Source: Perca fluviatilis (Eukaryota > Chordata > Actinopteri > Perciformes > Percidae). From it: 64,000 bases of DNA. This document shows positions 43,945 to 55,461 of the stretch, in pieces. The stretch's first letter is position 1; each line of letters opens with the position of its first letter. The notes under the pieces are model-generated. The model was given only the letters and a program-made list of their open reading frames with translations. It was not told the DNA's origin and ran no database searches. A program made the translations under genes and the position numbers. The stretch lies in assembly GCF_010015445.1 (NCBI RefSeq), contig NC_053116.1, positions 5,785,480 through 5,849,479 of the forward strand, given 5' to 3'.

Positions 43945-46020
43945 CTAGTGACGTCCCTGGTGCCCGTTAAGAATGTATGATGGCAATGGATGAAAATCTA
44001 CCAAGTCATTAATGTTAAGGCATTGCAACCTTATATTCTGTTTTGTCACAGAGTACAGATGGTATTCAGAATGATAGTCAGCTTCATGTATATCCATCAC
44101 AAAATACACTGCTGCATCATTGTGAATTAAAACAATTAGAAGTTCTCCCATCTCCATGGACTCGTCATTTATTGACACAAGAAAATGCTCTTTTTTGCTG
44201 TACCTTTATACTCTGTCTGTGGAAACACTATTATTGCTTTCTGAAAAGCCGAACTCTCTCACTGAGTGTTTAATTGCGTCACTACAAAGGCTGGGGTAAA
44301 AGGTGCAACTATCTTTGACTTGCAGAAGCTGACTACATCCAGGCCCAGCTGAAAGATATGCCTGAAGCATCTGATGTCTTTCAGATAAAGTTAGGCAGAT
44401 GTTTTTAAAGTTTTTCAAATGCCTGGCACATCTCTTATAAGTAGCTGTGTTTACTTTCAAAACGCATCGTCCACACTCTGATCAAGGGGACGAATTTCAA
44501 GATTAGTCCTGCATGAAGTGACGCATGAAATGGTGTTTTGGTTTTAGAGGAATCAATCTCAGGAAATAAACACTTTCTTGATTCCAAATATTCTTGGATT
44601 AAAATATCGAGATAGGTTACTTGTGACAGTGAAATCCTTTGTGTATAAATCAAATCAACAATATCTTTAAGATGGAGTGTTAATTGCCACACATTATCCT
44701 CTGGATTTTGTACTTTGTCACAAATTAATATAGGTAGCAACCTTAATAAATTCCAGTTTTGAATGGCTTGACCTGAAAGCTTGGACCCCTCTGGGTTGAC
44801 ATGGCTTTGTGAGAGCATCAGATCCTTTGTACTTGAACAGCTTGATACGCCGGTTCAAAAGTGAATATATAAACCATTTATTTTTCTTATTGAAATACTT
44901 TAAGTACAGGGCAACATTATAAGATAAGACACCCTCAAATATGTCATGGCCTAACCAAGGTGGGAGACCAGGCTGGCAAACATGAAAAGATTTCAGAGCA
45001 TTGAAACAGGGTTTACCTTTATGCCTTTGTTGTGCTGACTGTCTGCAGCTTGTAGATCACCAACAGCAGAATCGTAACTGTCATGGGTGCGCTGTGGACC
45101 ACAGACATTTGGATTATGACCATGAAACTCATCTAGCGTGATTTCACAGTATCTGCAAAAATATTGAGAATGACTGAAGTTTTCAGTAAACCCACCAATG
45201 TTGTGCGAACCCAAGTTATCACAAGCAATACAGTACATAGCCCCTTTGACAGTTTCACCACATACAGTTACCCCATTTTCCTATTAATCTTTTAAATCCA
45301 CCAACAAGTCTGAGAAAACCTTAGCACTCCCAAACTGTTTTAGGTCATTCTCTCCACACAATAGGACAAGGGACATGTGATCTGTGTTGGACCGCACATG
45401 AGCAGGTAGATTAGCCACAGAAAGATATACTGCAACAACTTTGTGTTTCTCCTTGGCAGAGCCAAGTGGATTTACTATTTCAAAAGCATCCTGGTAAAGG
45501 ATACGCTTCAGGCATCCTGGATTTTCACTGAAGAACTGGACTTGAAGTTTTTTCCATCACTTATGTATGTCACCAAAATCACCTGGGTTAGAGTCTGTTT
45601 CACAAGACTGTTGTGACACTGAATTCTTCCATAATTCAGAATCCAATAAGTTATTTACAGTTTGTTTCACGGGTATGTAGTAAGCAAACCTTTCTGTCAT
45701 ATTTTCATCATTTCCTAATGTTACTTTTTTTAGGCTCTATGTATTTGAATATCTTTTAGAAGGTCTCAGCTCTTGAATATGTTGTTCTCAGTGGTCCCGT
45801 ATGACAGGAAGAGAACAGATCTGAATCCTTCACACAATCACAGATTTTAGCAATAGCATCATCTGTTAGACACATCTTTTAAAAGTGAACGCAGTTTACT
45901 CAAAGGGTAATCATGTCCCAACTCATGCACATTTTGCATCTCTTCAACAATTGTCTGTATTGTTGAAGCTGGGAGAAGGAGCTGCCCTTGCAATTTCAGG
46001 TAGAATGAACATACATTCCT
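43945..46020 (-). pseudogene. Multicopy fish transposase-like gene, main body (broken)
   Basis: The minus strand from 46,010 reads YLKLQGQLLLPASTIQTIVE then LGHDYPLSKLRSLLKDV. After shifts come QDAFEIVNPLGSAKEKHKVV, NLPAHVRSNTDHMSLVLLCG and two adjacent stops near 45,292; then DNLGSHNIGGFTENFSHSQY, CRYCEITLDEFHGH, GSKLSGQAIQNWNLLRLLP, VWTMRFESKHSYL, KRCARHLKNFKNICLTLSER, and a C-terminus with NINDLVDFHPLPSYI. This matches a large fish family I recall as uncharacterised, with C2H2 fingers at the N-terminus. The DNLGSH and CRYC blocks recall CACTA-type transposases. Domain function is inferred. Confidence 0.6.
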
Positions 46021-46187
46021 ACACTCTAAAAACAATTAAAGTGGCTCAACTTAAAAAAATTAAGGTAACAATTTGCATGGACTTTTTTTTAAGTAGTTCC
46101 GACTCAGCCATTATTGAGTAAATTCCGTGATTCTTTTATAGTCAGACTAACTCAATTATTTAAAATAAATTCACACCCAAATCAGTT
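46020..46187. repeat. Dispersed repeat (CACTCTAAAAACAATTAAAG)
   Basis: A common fish repeat start ACACTCTAAAAAC followed by GGCTCAACTTAAAAAAATTA. The other end is not seen. Confidence 0.35.
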
Positions 46188-46289
46188 TTAATGGGGAACT
46201 TCAGTATTTTTCAACCTGGGCCCTATTTTCCCATGCGTGTGTGTACCAGACTGATGGGGAGAAGAATATCTTTAATTAGTCCAGTATTG

Positions 46290-47113
46290 GACTCTTCTCT
46301 GCTTCTCTTCATAGTCGTTAGACTCATATACTGTATAATCAATGACATAATCAAAGTAGAGGGAGGCAGACCAGTACATCCCAATCCGGCAGGGGAGAGT
46401 TCTAGGCCGACCAGGCTCCTCTCCTTACCCTGTCTCTCTTAATTATGCTGATATAGTTTTAGACTACTGGGGGACTTCCTTTGACACACTGAGCTTCTCT
46501 CTCCTCTCTCTTTCCATCTGTGTGCTTCCATGTTCCAGAAATGCTTGTTACTAACCTAGCTCTGGGGAGCTTTTTCCCCAGAGTCCATATCTTTTCTTTT
46601 CGCCCAGCATGTTTCCTTGGATTAGGGTGGCTCCTGAATCATGGTTGAAGCCTGTCACCATGGTCCTGCTGCGCGCCCTGCTATGCCCTGTTAGACCTGC
46701 TACGCTCTGCTGTGCCCTGCTACCTCCTGCTGCGTCCTACTACGCCCTGCTACGTCCTGTGACGCCCTGCAGTGCCCTGCTACGTCCTGTGACACCCTGC
46801 AGTGCCCTGCTATGCCATGAACTACTATTTCTGGTCATTGTTCCATTATCTTTATTGTGACTATTATTGCCACTGTTCATCACACCCCCAACCGGCAATG
46901 TCAGACACCGCCTACCAAGAGCCTGGGTCTGTCCGAGGTTTCTTCCCGAGAGGGAGTTTTTCCTCACCACTGTTGCACTGAATGCTTGCTCTTGGGGGAA
47001 TTACTGGAATTGTTGGGTCTTTGTAAATTATAGTGTGTGGTCTAGACCTACTCTATCTGTAAAGTGTATTGAGATAACTCTTGTTATGAATTGATACTAT
47101 AAATTGAATTGAC
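46290..47113 (+). mobile_element. L2-clade LINE 3' fragment inside the MITE
   Basis: It contains GAGGGAGGCAGACCAGTAC, CCTCTGGGxxxCTTTTTCCCC-type words, CACCGCCTACCAAGAGCCTGG, GAGGTTTCTTCCC and a tail ending AAATTGAATTGAC. TATTG flanks it (46,285-46,289 and 47,114-47,118). It is 5'-truncated as usual and has no frame. A run of TGCTACGxCCTGCxxTGCCC repeats lies at 46,670-46,815. Confidence 0.8.
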
Positions 47114-47410
47114 TATTGAGGGAGAGTGCATCAGCCGGTGGCCACAAAATGAGCTAAGACGTAGTTCTAAGAGGCAAATGCGCACCTTTAAAGTGTGTTC
47201 ACAAATAGTGCTCTTTTTTCTCTGTAACAGGCTCAGGTGGTTACTCTAAGTCCTGACAAAAGTATGGAAAGCATTCCCTTTACCCTTCACTTGTTTCAGC
47301 TGTGTAAAACCAAGTCTCCTAAGAACTACGTTTTAACTTGTTTTGCGGCTGCCATCTGATGCGCTCTCCATCAATACTGGACCAATTAAAGATATTCTTC
47401 TCCCCATCAG

Positions 47411-47522
<112 letters not shown>

Positions 47523-48086
47523 GGGGAAATAGGGCCCAGGTTGAAAAATACCTAAGTTCCCCTTTAATCAAAATTAAAAGTGTTTGGGAGCTTCTAAGTC
47601 AAATACTTGCAGGCTTTTACAAGGAAGTTGCCCTTAAAAAAAGGAACATGCTCAAATTATTAATGTGAGGACCAATCCCCTGAATTCAGTGCTTCATTCT
47701 CTGTGCATGTTAAAGAATAAAAAATACAAAAACACCATGCACCATGTGAAAAGGAATACATAAATTAAATGTTGCTGGTGTTGGAAAAAACATGCTATAC
47801 ATGTATTCTCCATGGCGAATATAGAAGCATGTTTCCAAGGGACTTTGTAAATAGTGTCTGATACATATTAACTATAAACTGGCAAGAACACTAAGCATTG
47901 TAAGTAGGTGTACCTAATGAAGTGCCAACTGTCAACAGTACAGGGGTCCTTTTCAGAAAGCAGGTTTAGTGAAGTTTGTTAACCCTGAGATGAGGGAAAC
48001 TCTGGGTTTTCTGTTTCAGAAAGGTAGGTTAATCAAAGCTGAGGGGTATCTCGAGCCCGTTTCAGAAAGAGAGGTAACTTAACCTC

Positions 48087-48610
48087 CAACACATTCTCAC
48101 ACCCAACTCGTAAAATAAGGACGTTCGGTCAGGAGCCTGTCTCGTTCTTATTGACGTTAAAAGTCTCCTTTAGCGTCTCATGCAAACGTGCTTGGTCGCC
48201 ACTATTGCCAAGCGGGGGAGGACGCCTCACACGCCGGGAGACGGCCGCGGGTGAAGCGCGACAATAACGGAATCGCCGAGGTTGGGTTTAGGAGAAAAAC
48301 AATGGGGAAAGGACGCCTCAAAAGCCGGGAAACGCACTCCGGAGACGGGGAAACAAAACGCCACACGCGGGACGCGAACCCGAGGAAGGACGCCTCAAAA
48401 GCCGGGAAATGAAAGTCCGGTGTTTTACCCATCCACCACCCCAACCACCCTCCTTACGCAGCAATTTCCCCTTACATACCACTCGCTAAATCTCATCCAA
48501 CAGCAGCTCTCCCCAGTACGTTACACAAATACGCCGAAGGGTGCTTTATCGTCGCTGAAGGCCACTGACCAAACGTACTTATTTTACGAGTTTGGAATGA
48601 GAACGGGTTG
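48087..48610. mobile_element. GC-rich MITE (7-8 bp target duplication family), copy 3
   Basis: The ends are CAACACATTCTCACACCCAAC and (reverse complement) CAACCCGTTCTCATTCCAAAC. TAACCTC flanks both sides (48,080-48,086 and 48,611-48,617). It is the same family as 8,823-9,327, with a tRNA-like module at 48,366-48,445. Removing it restores the Harbinger subterminal sequence seen at 26,815-26,860. Confidence 0.85.
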
Positions 48611-48857
48611 TAACCTCAGAGTCAGTTGCTATGGTAACTGAGCCTGTGAACCTAACCTGGTCCAGAGCAGGTTTTCTTCAAGAAACCTTGAGTTTCTCTC
48701 AGTCTCCTCCCTCTGACACAGCGCGCTTTCATTTCCTCATTCATTCATTCAGTCTGTATCAGGCGCATTTTAGCACAGTTTGTTATCTGCATGAATAAAA
48801 AAACATATTGGTTTATGTTAGGCAGATTATAAAACTTTTTTTTTTTTTTTTATCAAA

Positions 48858-49240
48858 CATTGCATGACCTTTTGTCGAAAATCCTGTTGATGAAGAAGCT
48901 TTATTACTTCACAGAGAGTTTACGTCGGGAGATGATATTGAGTCCCGACTACATGTAGTTTCATTTCCAGATAACCTATTTGAGAGGTATTTTCTTCACA
49001 GTCGATCAGATATATCCGTCCTCATATCACTAACATCCACCATCGTGGGCATGCTTTTACATCGCAGCAGATTCTTTGTGTTGTATTATGTTTTTTGCAA
49101 ACGGTTTTCTTTACAACATTGGTGAGGCGGATCATATTAGTAAAGCCACTGTATGCTGAGCCGTCAGAAAAGTGTGCCTCGCTCTGAAAAGTTTCTTAAA
49201 CGTTTTTGTAGTGTTCCCTGGACACAACCAGTGAGAGACA
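48858..49240 (+). pseudogene. Harbinger transposase, first-exon relic (element B)
   Basis: Collinear with 27,085-27,470. The start codon position reads ATT instead of ATG, followed by words for PFVENPVDEEALLLHREF, then FPDNLFER and the VFVVFPGHN region near 49,200. There are several shifts. The rest of the transposase is deleted. Confidence 0.7.
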
Positions 49241-49369
49241 TTAAAAATAATTAAATTATTATAAATTATATTTTTGTTAATGATCATGGTGCTGCAGGCT
49301 CAGAATGGGATTGGTAGTAGTTTACTTTTTCGCCCGCAGGATTGTACCTAAATTAAATTATAAGTGTAG

Positions 49370-49622
49370 TACCAGAATGTGCGGAGTGGAGAGGATGGAA
49401 TGGCCTGCCAGCAGTCCTGACCTCAACCCCATATGCACACTTGTGGGTTTAGCTGTTTGTGCCAGAGTGACCAACACAACCACGTTGGCTGACTTGCGAC
49501 AAATGCTGGTTAAAGAATGGGATGCCATCCCACAGCAGTGTGTGACCAGGCTGGTGACAAGCATGAGGAGGAGGTGCCAGGCTGTTGTGGCTGTGTATGG
49601 TTCTTCCACACGCTACTGAGGC
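49370..49622 (+). pseudogene. Tc1 transposase C-terminal fragment
   Basis: MEWPASSPDLNPICTLVGL then AVCARVTNTTTLADLRQMLV and WDAIPQQCVTRLVTSMRRRC, ending GSSTRY and a stop at 49,619. This is the last third of a Tc1 transposase. The NPIEH position reads NPICT, so the catalytic E is lost. It is a different Tc1 subfamily from the two others here and has no inverted repeats left. Confidence 0.85.
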
Positions 49623-50088
49623 TTCTGTTTGTGAAATGAATAAATTGTTAAATTGCCAATATGTCTTTTTTCATGGGCGCAACCCACATACTCAGTGCTA
49701 CTGCTCATCCCACAAATCCTGTGGATGTGGCACCATTTGAAAGGGAACTAAACAGGCCTTCCAATGGTATAAGTTTACATGTTCAAACTCGCTGTTTGTG
49801 CGCATGAGTATTTTCGCCGACCAGTTTGTTTGTGGTTGTTACCATGGTGAATCGTAGTATCATGGCTCTATTCATGCTGCCTTTTTATTGTGGTGGTGCA
49901 TGTGCTTAGCTCTGAATCAACCTACTCCGAGTTGATTGAACCAACTCAAATCAGCTGTCCTGGAACCGAAAACTCTGAGTTTCCCATCTCAAGGTAAATC
50001 AACTCAGAGATCAGGGTTAGACTCAGAGTTTGTTAAACCTCCTTCCTGAAATGGACCCCAGGTGCTGTTTCTTGCACAACAAAACTTT

Positions 50089-50621
50089 ACAAACATAACA
50101 TATCCTGTTGAATTTGAGGACAGTCTAATTCTTCAAATTTTGAGCACAGCAGTTTACTTTTTAAAGACATTACCTTTGGACTGGCTTTCAGCCCATCCAG
50201 CTCAAGGAATATCTTTTGAAATACCTCAAAAGTATCTTTTGGGTAGCTGAGGTTGAGTCCGTATATCAGCCCCATTAGCAAGGCACAGGATCTGGGTACG
50301 TCCAGGTCTTGCAGGACTTCTGTTCCCTCAATGAAGATCCTCACGCTGGCTGGATCAGACATGGTGGCACCTCTGGATATGACAATCTTCATCACTTCAT
50401 TGACAATCTTCCCACCATCCTGGCATAATTAGGTCAGAATCAATGTCAGTGTTTTAGTCATCATATTTAAAATCAAGAGTAACACAAAATACAGTGTGTC
50501 TGAACTTAAGTATCTGATTTACCTACCAACTGCTCTTTGAAGAGATCATCCTCCTTTTCTCTGAGATACACCATTAAGCCACAGATAGCAACCTCTCTCC
50601 TTTTTTCCACAGACTCATCCT
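50089..50621 (-). pseudogene. SAM3-like multicopy gene, two 3' exons
   Basis: Minus strand. Exon a (50,621-50,527), between CAG and GTAGGT, reads DESVEKRREVAICGLMVYLR then EKEDDLFKEQL. Exon b (50,423 to the stop at 50,087) reads DGGKIVNEVMKIVISRGATM, then PASVRIFIEGTEVLQDLDVP, then CALLMGLIYGLNLSYPK. IxxEGxxVxxDLxxxPxAxxLLFGLxYALxLxYPK closes a very abundant fish protein family often annotated as SAM domain-containing 3-like. The exon borders fit splice rules. The upstream exons are not seen; the Gypsy insertion lies in the preceding intron. It could be a gene end or a transposon passenger. Confidence 0.5.
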
Positions 50622-50810
50622 GTGAATAAGACAAAATATGCTAAACTGCTCCTCTATGAATTTGGGTTTTTAATAATTACATCACTAGGAAAATAGACCA
50701 AAGAATGAAGTTTATAAGACTTTGACTGTACAAATTACCAATCTGTATTGTTTATAATTAAAATCAAATAATGAATTGATCATTTAAAAAAAATCCTGAT
50801 AAATATTAAA

Positions 50811-51167
50811 TGTCACGGATAGACCAGGAGTCAGACTGAAGGTGAGTGAAGTTTGACGTTTATTGCAAAATCCAACTTGAGGAACACAGAAGCAGGAACA
50901 AACTGGCAGATCTTCAACAGGTAAGTACTTCGTGGGATAACAGGTAGTTTGGCAAGAGCGAGTCTGTGAGTCATGCTACATACGAGACCAGACGAGGAGT
51001 GAGTGTGTGTGTGCTGCTTATAAGGTGGTGGACTAATGAGGTGCAGGTGGTGAACTGCTGATGTGGTGTGATGAAGTGCAGGTGTGTGCAATCAGTACTG
51101 AGGAGATTGGGAGCGGATGAGGGGAGTGAGTGACGGGGGAGGAGTGAGTGCCGGTGGGACCCTGACA
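50811..51167 (-). repeat. 3' LTR of the Sushi-type element
   Basis: Plus strand TGTCACGG to CCTGACA. The minus strand carries a TTATAAGCAGC TATA-like site near 51,020. The pol frame ends inside it, at 51,092. Confidence 0.95.
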
Positions 51168-54100
51168 GTACCCCCCCCTCCCAAGGAGGCTCCCGACGAC
51201 CGAGAAAAGGGGCGAACACGGCGACGAGGTCTGCCCCGACCCCTGGGGGCGGGGCGATCAGGGTGGTCAGCATGGAACTGGACGAGGAGAGCGGGGTCCA
51301 AGATGTCGCAACGTGGGACCCACGACCTCTCCTCAGGACCGTAGTCCTCCCAGTTGACCAAATACTCGAGGCGAGGACCTCGCCGCCGTGAGTCCATGAT
51401 GGTGCGGACTCGATAGATCGCCTCCTCGTTGACGGGAACGGGAGGAGGAGGCACCTCGGTGTCAGGGTCTGTGGAAGGAGGAGAGACAGGGTCAGTGAAG
51501 GGCTTCAAAAGAGAGACATGAAATGATGGTGAGATTCTGTAATGAGGTGGAAGGTTTAGCCTGTAGGTGACGTCGTTCAGCTGCCTCTGTACAGTGAAGG
51601 GTCCGATGTATCGTGGACTCAGCTTACGGCAAGGTAGGCGGAGGCGAAGGTCCCGAGTGGAAAGCCACACCTTTTGGCCAGGTTGGTATTGAGGGGTTTC
51701 GGAACGATGTCGGTTTGCTTGTGTCTCATGCTGGCGTACTGCTTGTTGGAGATGTACGTGGGCCGAATCCCACACCTTTTCACTGTTCTGGAACCAGTAG
51801 TCAACGGCAGGCACCTCTGAGGGCTCACCCGACCAGGGAAAGAGAGGTGGTTGGTAACCCAGGATGCACTGGAACGGGGTGAGTCCTGTAGTGGTCTGAC
51901 GAAGGGAGTTTTGGGCGTATTCTGCCCAGGGGAGGAAACGACTCCAGCTGTCCTGGTTCTGGTGGCAGTATGTCCGTAGATACCGTCCGATTTCCTGGAT
52001 CTTCCGTTCAGCTTGTCCATTAGTCTGGGGATGATATCCTGAAGACAGGCTGACTGTAACCCCGAGGAGCTTGAAGAAAGCTTGCCAAACTCTGGAGATG
52101 AATTGCGGTCCTCTGTCCGATACAATGTCCTCAGGAATGCCGAAGTTCCGAAACACATGGCAAAAAAGAGCCTCTGCGGTCACGAGAGCAGTAGGGAGTC
52201 CGGGTAGGGGAATCAACTTACACCCCTTGGAGAATCTGTCCACCACAACAAGGATACAGGTGTGGCCGTTGGATCGGGGAAGGTCGGTCATGAAATCGAT
52301 TCCCAGATGGGACCATGGGCGCCGTGGAACAGGAAGCGGCATGAGCTTGCCTGCCGGTAGCCGTCTGGGAGTGTTGGTTATGGCGCAAACTGAGCAGCCT
52401 GAGACATATCGAGATACATCCTGGGAGATAGACGGCCACCAGTATCGTTGGCTGAGGAGCGAGAGGGTACGCCTGCTACCTGGATGTCCTGAACCCAGAG
52501 CAGTGTGAGCAGAGTCTAGCAAGGTGGTACGAAACTGACGAGGGACGAAGGTTACTCCTTCAGGGCCACCTGGCGGAGCTGGATGGAGAAGGTTCGCCTG
52601 AGTGATCTGCTCATCAATGTCCCAGATGATCGGGCTGACGAACATGGTTGGAGGGAGGATGGGTTCAGGTTGGAGCTCCTCTGATGCGGACTGGTGAAGA
52701 CGAGAGAGAGCATCCGCCTTGCCGTTCTTACTGCCCGGTCGGTAGGTAATGTGGAAGTCGAAGCGAGTGAAGAAAAGGGCCCAACGAGCTTGGCGGGGAT
52801 TCATCCGTTTTGCCTCTCTGATGTATTCCAGGTTGCGATGATCAGTTATGACTTCAAACTGGTGATCGGCTCCCTCCAACCAATGCCTCCATTCTTCTAG
52901 GGCCAGTTTTATGGCCAGCAGCTCTCGATTTCCGATGTCGTAGTTCTGCTCTGCCAGGGAAAGTTTCTTGGAAAAGAAGGCACATGGATGGAGTCTGGGA
53001 GGTGTCCCCTGGCGTTGAGAAAGCACCGCACCAACACCGGTGGAGGATGCGTCGACCTCGACAACAAAAGGTAGTTCTGGGTTGGGATGAGCCAGGATGG
53101 GGGCAGTAGAAAAGGCGTCCTTAAGGCGTGTAAAGGTGGAGAGGGCATCTGGAGACAGGGACAGGGTTTTGGGCTGCCCCTTGAGGGCCGAGGTCAGAGG
53201 AGCGCTGATGAGACTGTAGTTGTTGATGAATCTCCTATAGAAGTTGGCGAAACCGAGAAACCGCTGGAGGTCTTTTACAGTAGAGGGATGAGGCCAGTGT
53301 CGAATGGTGTCCACCTTCCTCTGATCCATCTGGACGCCTTGTTGGTCGATGATATAACCCAGGAACTGCACAGAGGGGGTGTGGAACTCACATTTCTCCA
53401 GTTTCAGGTACAGTTCGTATGCTCTGAGTTTCTCCAGAACCAGACGGACATGTCGTCGATGTTCAGAGAGGGAGGAAGAATGCACGAGAATGTCGTCTAT
53501 GTAGACCACAACGAAGTTATTGAGGAACTCCCGGAGAACTTCATTCATGAACCCCTGGAAGACAGCTGGGGCGTTGGCCAGTCCGAAGGGCATGACCTGG
53601 TATTCATAGTGTCCAGAGGGTGTGACAAATGCCGTCTTCCATTCGTCTCCTTTACGAATGCGGACCAAATTGTATGCACTGCGTAGGTCTAGTTTGGTGA
53701 AGATGCGGGCTCCACGCAGCTGCTCCAGTGCGGCAGGGACTAGAGGAAGGGGATATTTGAACTTCACTGTTTGTGAGTTGAGGGATCTGTAGTCTATGCA
53801 CGGCCGTAAACCACCATCCTTCTTGGCCACAAAGAAGAAGCTGGAAGCGGCAGGAGAGGTAGATGGGCGAATGAACTGCTGCTGGAGTGCTTCCTTCACA
53901 TACTCCTCCATGGCTCTTTGTTCTGGAATGGAGAGGGGATAGACCCGGCCCCTAGGAGGAATGGCTCCAGGTTGTAGGTCGATGGCGCAGTCCCAAGGCC
54001 GATGAGGAGGTAGCTTAGTAGCCAGCTGTTTACTGTAGTCAACGGGCAGTTCCACTTGGTGTTGGACCTCAGGACTTTCGATGGAGGTGGAGCAAACGGG

Positions 54101-54280
54101 AAACCGGGGTTTTATGACAGGGCTGGACTGGGGAATCCTCTGCAGTGGCGTGACACAGGAATGAAAACAGCCCTCACCCCATTGAAGGATCTCACCAGTT
54201 GTCCAGTCGATGGTGGGTTGATGTTGCACTAACCATGGCCTTCCCAAGATGAGCTCAGCAGTGGAGTCCTCCAGTACCAT
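51092..54280 (-). CDS. pol: Sushi-type pol: RT, RNase H, integrase, chromodomain
   Basis: One open frame of about 1,060 codons. Residues 10-17 (LILGRPWL) are the protease end. The RT has KLDLRSAYN (196-204) and VVYIDD (258-263). RNase H has VVEVDASS (D410) and ITDHRN (D480). Integrase has an H592/H599/C629/C632 zinc site and D662, D722, E758 (DD35E spacing). The chromodomain is at about 952-1002, and the end is basic. The first Met is not a true start; translation needs the upstream gag-pro frame. The stop lies 75 bp inside the 3' LTR. No stop interrupts RT to chromodomain. Confidence 0.95.
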   Translation of the reverse strand: MVLEDSTAELILGRPWLVQHQPTIDWTTGEILQWGEGCFHSCVTPLQRIPQSSPVIKPRFPVCSTSIESPEVQHQVELPVDYSKQLATKLPPHRPWDCAIDLQPGAIPPRGRVYPLSIPEQRAMEEYVKEALQQQFIRPSTSPAASSFFFVAKKDGGLRPCIDYRSLNSQTVKFKYPLPLVPAALEQLRGARIFTKLDLRSAYNLVRIRKGDEWKTAFVTPSGHYEYQVMPFGLANAPAVFQGFMNEVLREFLNNFVVVYIDDILVHSSSLSEHRRHVRLVLEKLRAYELYLKLEKCEFHTPSVQFLGYIIDQQGVQMDQRKVDTIRHWPHPSTVKDLQRFLGFANFYRRFINNYSLISAPLTSALKGQPKTLSLSPDALSTFTRLKDAFSTAPILAHPNPELPFVVEVDASSTGVGAVLSQRQGTPPRLHPCAFFSKKLSLAEQNYDIGNRELLAIKLALEEWRHWLEGADHQFEVITDHRNLEYIREAKRMNPRQARWALFFTRFDFHITYRPGSKNGKADALSRLHQSASEELQPEPILPPTMFVSPIIWDIDEQITQANLLHPAPPGGPEGVTFVPRQFRTTLLDSAHTALGSGHPGSRRTLSLLSQRYWWPSISQDVSRYVSGCSVCAITNTPRRLPAGKLMPLPVPRRPWSHLGIDFMTDLPRSNGHTCILVVVDRFSKGCKLIPLPGLPTALVTAEALFCHVFRNFGIPEDIVSDRGPQFISRVWQAFFKLLGVTVSLSSGYHPQTNGQAERKIQEIGRYLRTYCHQNQDSWSRFLPWAEYAQNSLRQTTTGLTPFQCILGYQPPLFPWSGEPSEVPAVDYWFQNSEKVWDSAHVHLQQAVRQHETQANRHRSETPQYQPGQKVWLSTRDLRLRLPCRKLSPRYIGPFTVQRQLNDVTYRLNLPPHYRISPSFHVSLLKPFTDPVSPPSTDPDTEVPPPPVPVNEEAIYRVRTIMDSRRRGPRLEYLVNWEDYGPEERSWVPRCDILDPALLVQFHADHPDRPAPRGRGRPRRRVRPFSRSSGASLGGGGTVRVPPALTPPPSLTPLIRSQSPQY

Positions 54281-54480
54281 AAACGTGATTTCTTCGGGGG
54301 GGTAGGCTGCCTATACAGAGCGTCAGAGTGGGGGAGAAGTGGCGAATCCGTCCCTTGCCCAGCGGTTTTCCTTGGATGGTGTGAACTCAAAATTCCTGAC
54401 TGCTCCGACGTCTTCGGACCCCTAACGTTTGTAGGAGTGGAGTGGAGATGAAGTTCCCCGCTGAGCCAGAGTCAATGAGG
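54281..54480 (-). pseudogene. Protease region with two lesions
   Basis: The minus strand reads ALIDSGSAGNFIS, the aspartic-protease active site (DSG), in a different frame from gag. A TGA at 54,389-54,387 interrupts it after SSQEF. A run of seven C on minus (54,296-54,302) then puts it out of frame with pol, whereas six would keep the frame. The gag-to-protease shift is normal in the family; these two breaks are not. Confidence 0.75.
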
Positions 54481-55446
54481 GCTTGCGCTGTGACACAGAT
54501 ACGCGCAGTATGAATCAGTTTCTATCATTGGTGGGAGTTGAATGGAACTCACCGCAGGGCGCTGGGGTCGAACGGGGCAGTCTCCGATGAAGTGTTTTCC
54601 ATCTCCGCAGTATAAACAGAGCCTGAGTCGTCTACGACGCTGATGCTCGGTAGGCGACAGACGGTTGGAGTCAATCTGCATGGGCTCGGTGGCTGGAGGA
54701 TCGGCAGTGGGTACCAGGGGTGAAGGAGAAAAAGCAGTGGCAGAATCTTCACAGGCAGACAAACGTTGGGAGACACGAACAGTCTTCTGAATCAGGCTTT
54801 CTAGTCCCATCGTGTCATCGTATACCACCACTAGCTGGCGGACATCAGGGTTGAGTCCTTGTCTGAAGGCGGTGATAAGAGCGATCTCATTCCATCCACT
54901 AGCTGCCGGCAGAGTGCGAAACTGAAGAGCATAGTTACTCACTGATGATTGTCCTTGACGAAGCCGATAGAGTTGGTCATGAACGGTGAGATCTGCCGCC
55001 ACCTGCCCGAAAACTTCTTTGAAGTGTTGAATAAAGTTCGACAATGATGTCACCACATGGGATTTCGAATTCCACAGCGACTGGGCCCACTGGAGAGCTC
55101 TGCCCGACAACAGAGAGATCACGAAAGCCACTCGGGCCATATTGTTGTTGAATAGATGAGCTTGCATCTGGAAATACAGCGACACTTGGAGCAGGAAGCC
55201 GCTGCAATCCTCCGCTTCTCCAGAGAATGTTGCTGGTCTGGCAATGGGACTCGCCGCGGCAGCAGCAGCAGCCGAAACAGCGGGTGTTTGCGGAAGTAGA
55301 TGCTGCTGTGCTGAGAGGAGAATCTGTTCGGGAACGGTGGGTGGATTCGCAGGCGGAGAAGGAAGGAGTGACTGACGCACCGCCTGCACCAGCTCGGTGA
55401 ATGGATCTCGACCTGGATTCTCCACGGGTTCCGTTGGGTTTTGCAT
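54472..55446 (-). CDS. gag: Sushi-type Gag
   Basis: The most likely start is the ATG at 55,446 (MQNPTEPVENPGRD), giving about 324 aa. An upstream GTG in the LTR edge is not a plausible eukaryotic start. An Ala-rich linker (about 57-66) is followed by the capsid-like region (FSGEAEDCSGFLLQVSLYF, about 74-92), LRQGQSSVSNYALQF (162-176) and a single zinc knuckle CX2CX4HX4C (277-290, CLYCGDGKHFIGDC). It ends in SASPH just past the protease overlap, which sits in another frame. Packages RNA in virus-like particles. Confidence 0.92.
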   Translation of the reverse strand: MQNPTEPVENPGRDPFTELVQAVRQSLLPSPPANPPTVPEQILLSAQQHLLPQTPAVSAAAAAAASPIARPATFSGEAEDCSGFLLQVSLYFQMQAHLFNNNMARVAFVISLLSGRALQWAQSLWNSKSHVVTSLSNFIQHFKEVFGQVAADLTVHDQLYRLRQGQSSVSNYALQFRTLPAASGWNEIALITAFRQGLNPDVRQLVVVYDDTMGLESLIQKTVRVSQRLSACEDSATAFSPSPLVPTADPPATEPMQIDSNRLSPTEHQRRRRLRLCLYCGDGKHFIGDCPVRPQRPAVSSIQLPPMIETDSYCAYLCHSASPH

Positions 55447-55461
55447 GCTGGTCTGGTCTTC

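Larger units (their letters stand above)
47944..50058 (+). mobile_element. PIF/Harbinger element B (deleted, with insertions)
   Basis: The ends are GGGTCCTTTTCAGAAAGCAGG and (reverse complement) GGGTCCATTTCAGGAAGGAGG, flanked by CAG at 47,941-47,943 and 50,059-50,061. It shares its subterminal sequence with element A. Inside are a GC-rich MITE (48,087-48,610), a first-exon transposase relic, scraps of the Myb-like gene (49,310-49,345 and 49,810-49,880) and a Tc1 piece (49,370-49,622). Confidence 0.85.

Noticed and set aside
51613..53686. Several plus-strand frames of 70-200 codons
   Set aside because: They are antisense shadows of the Sushi-type pol gene.
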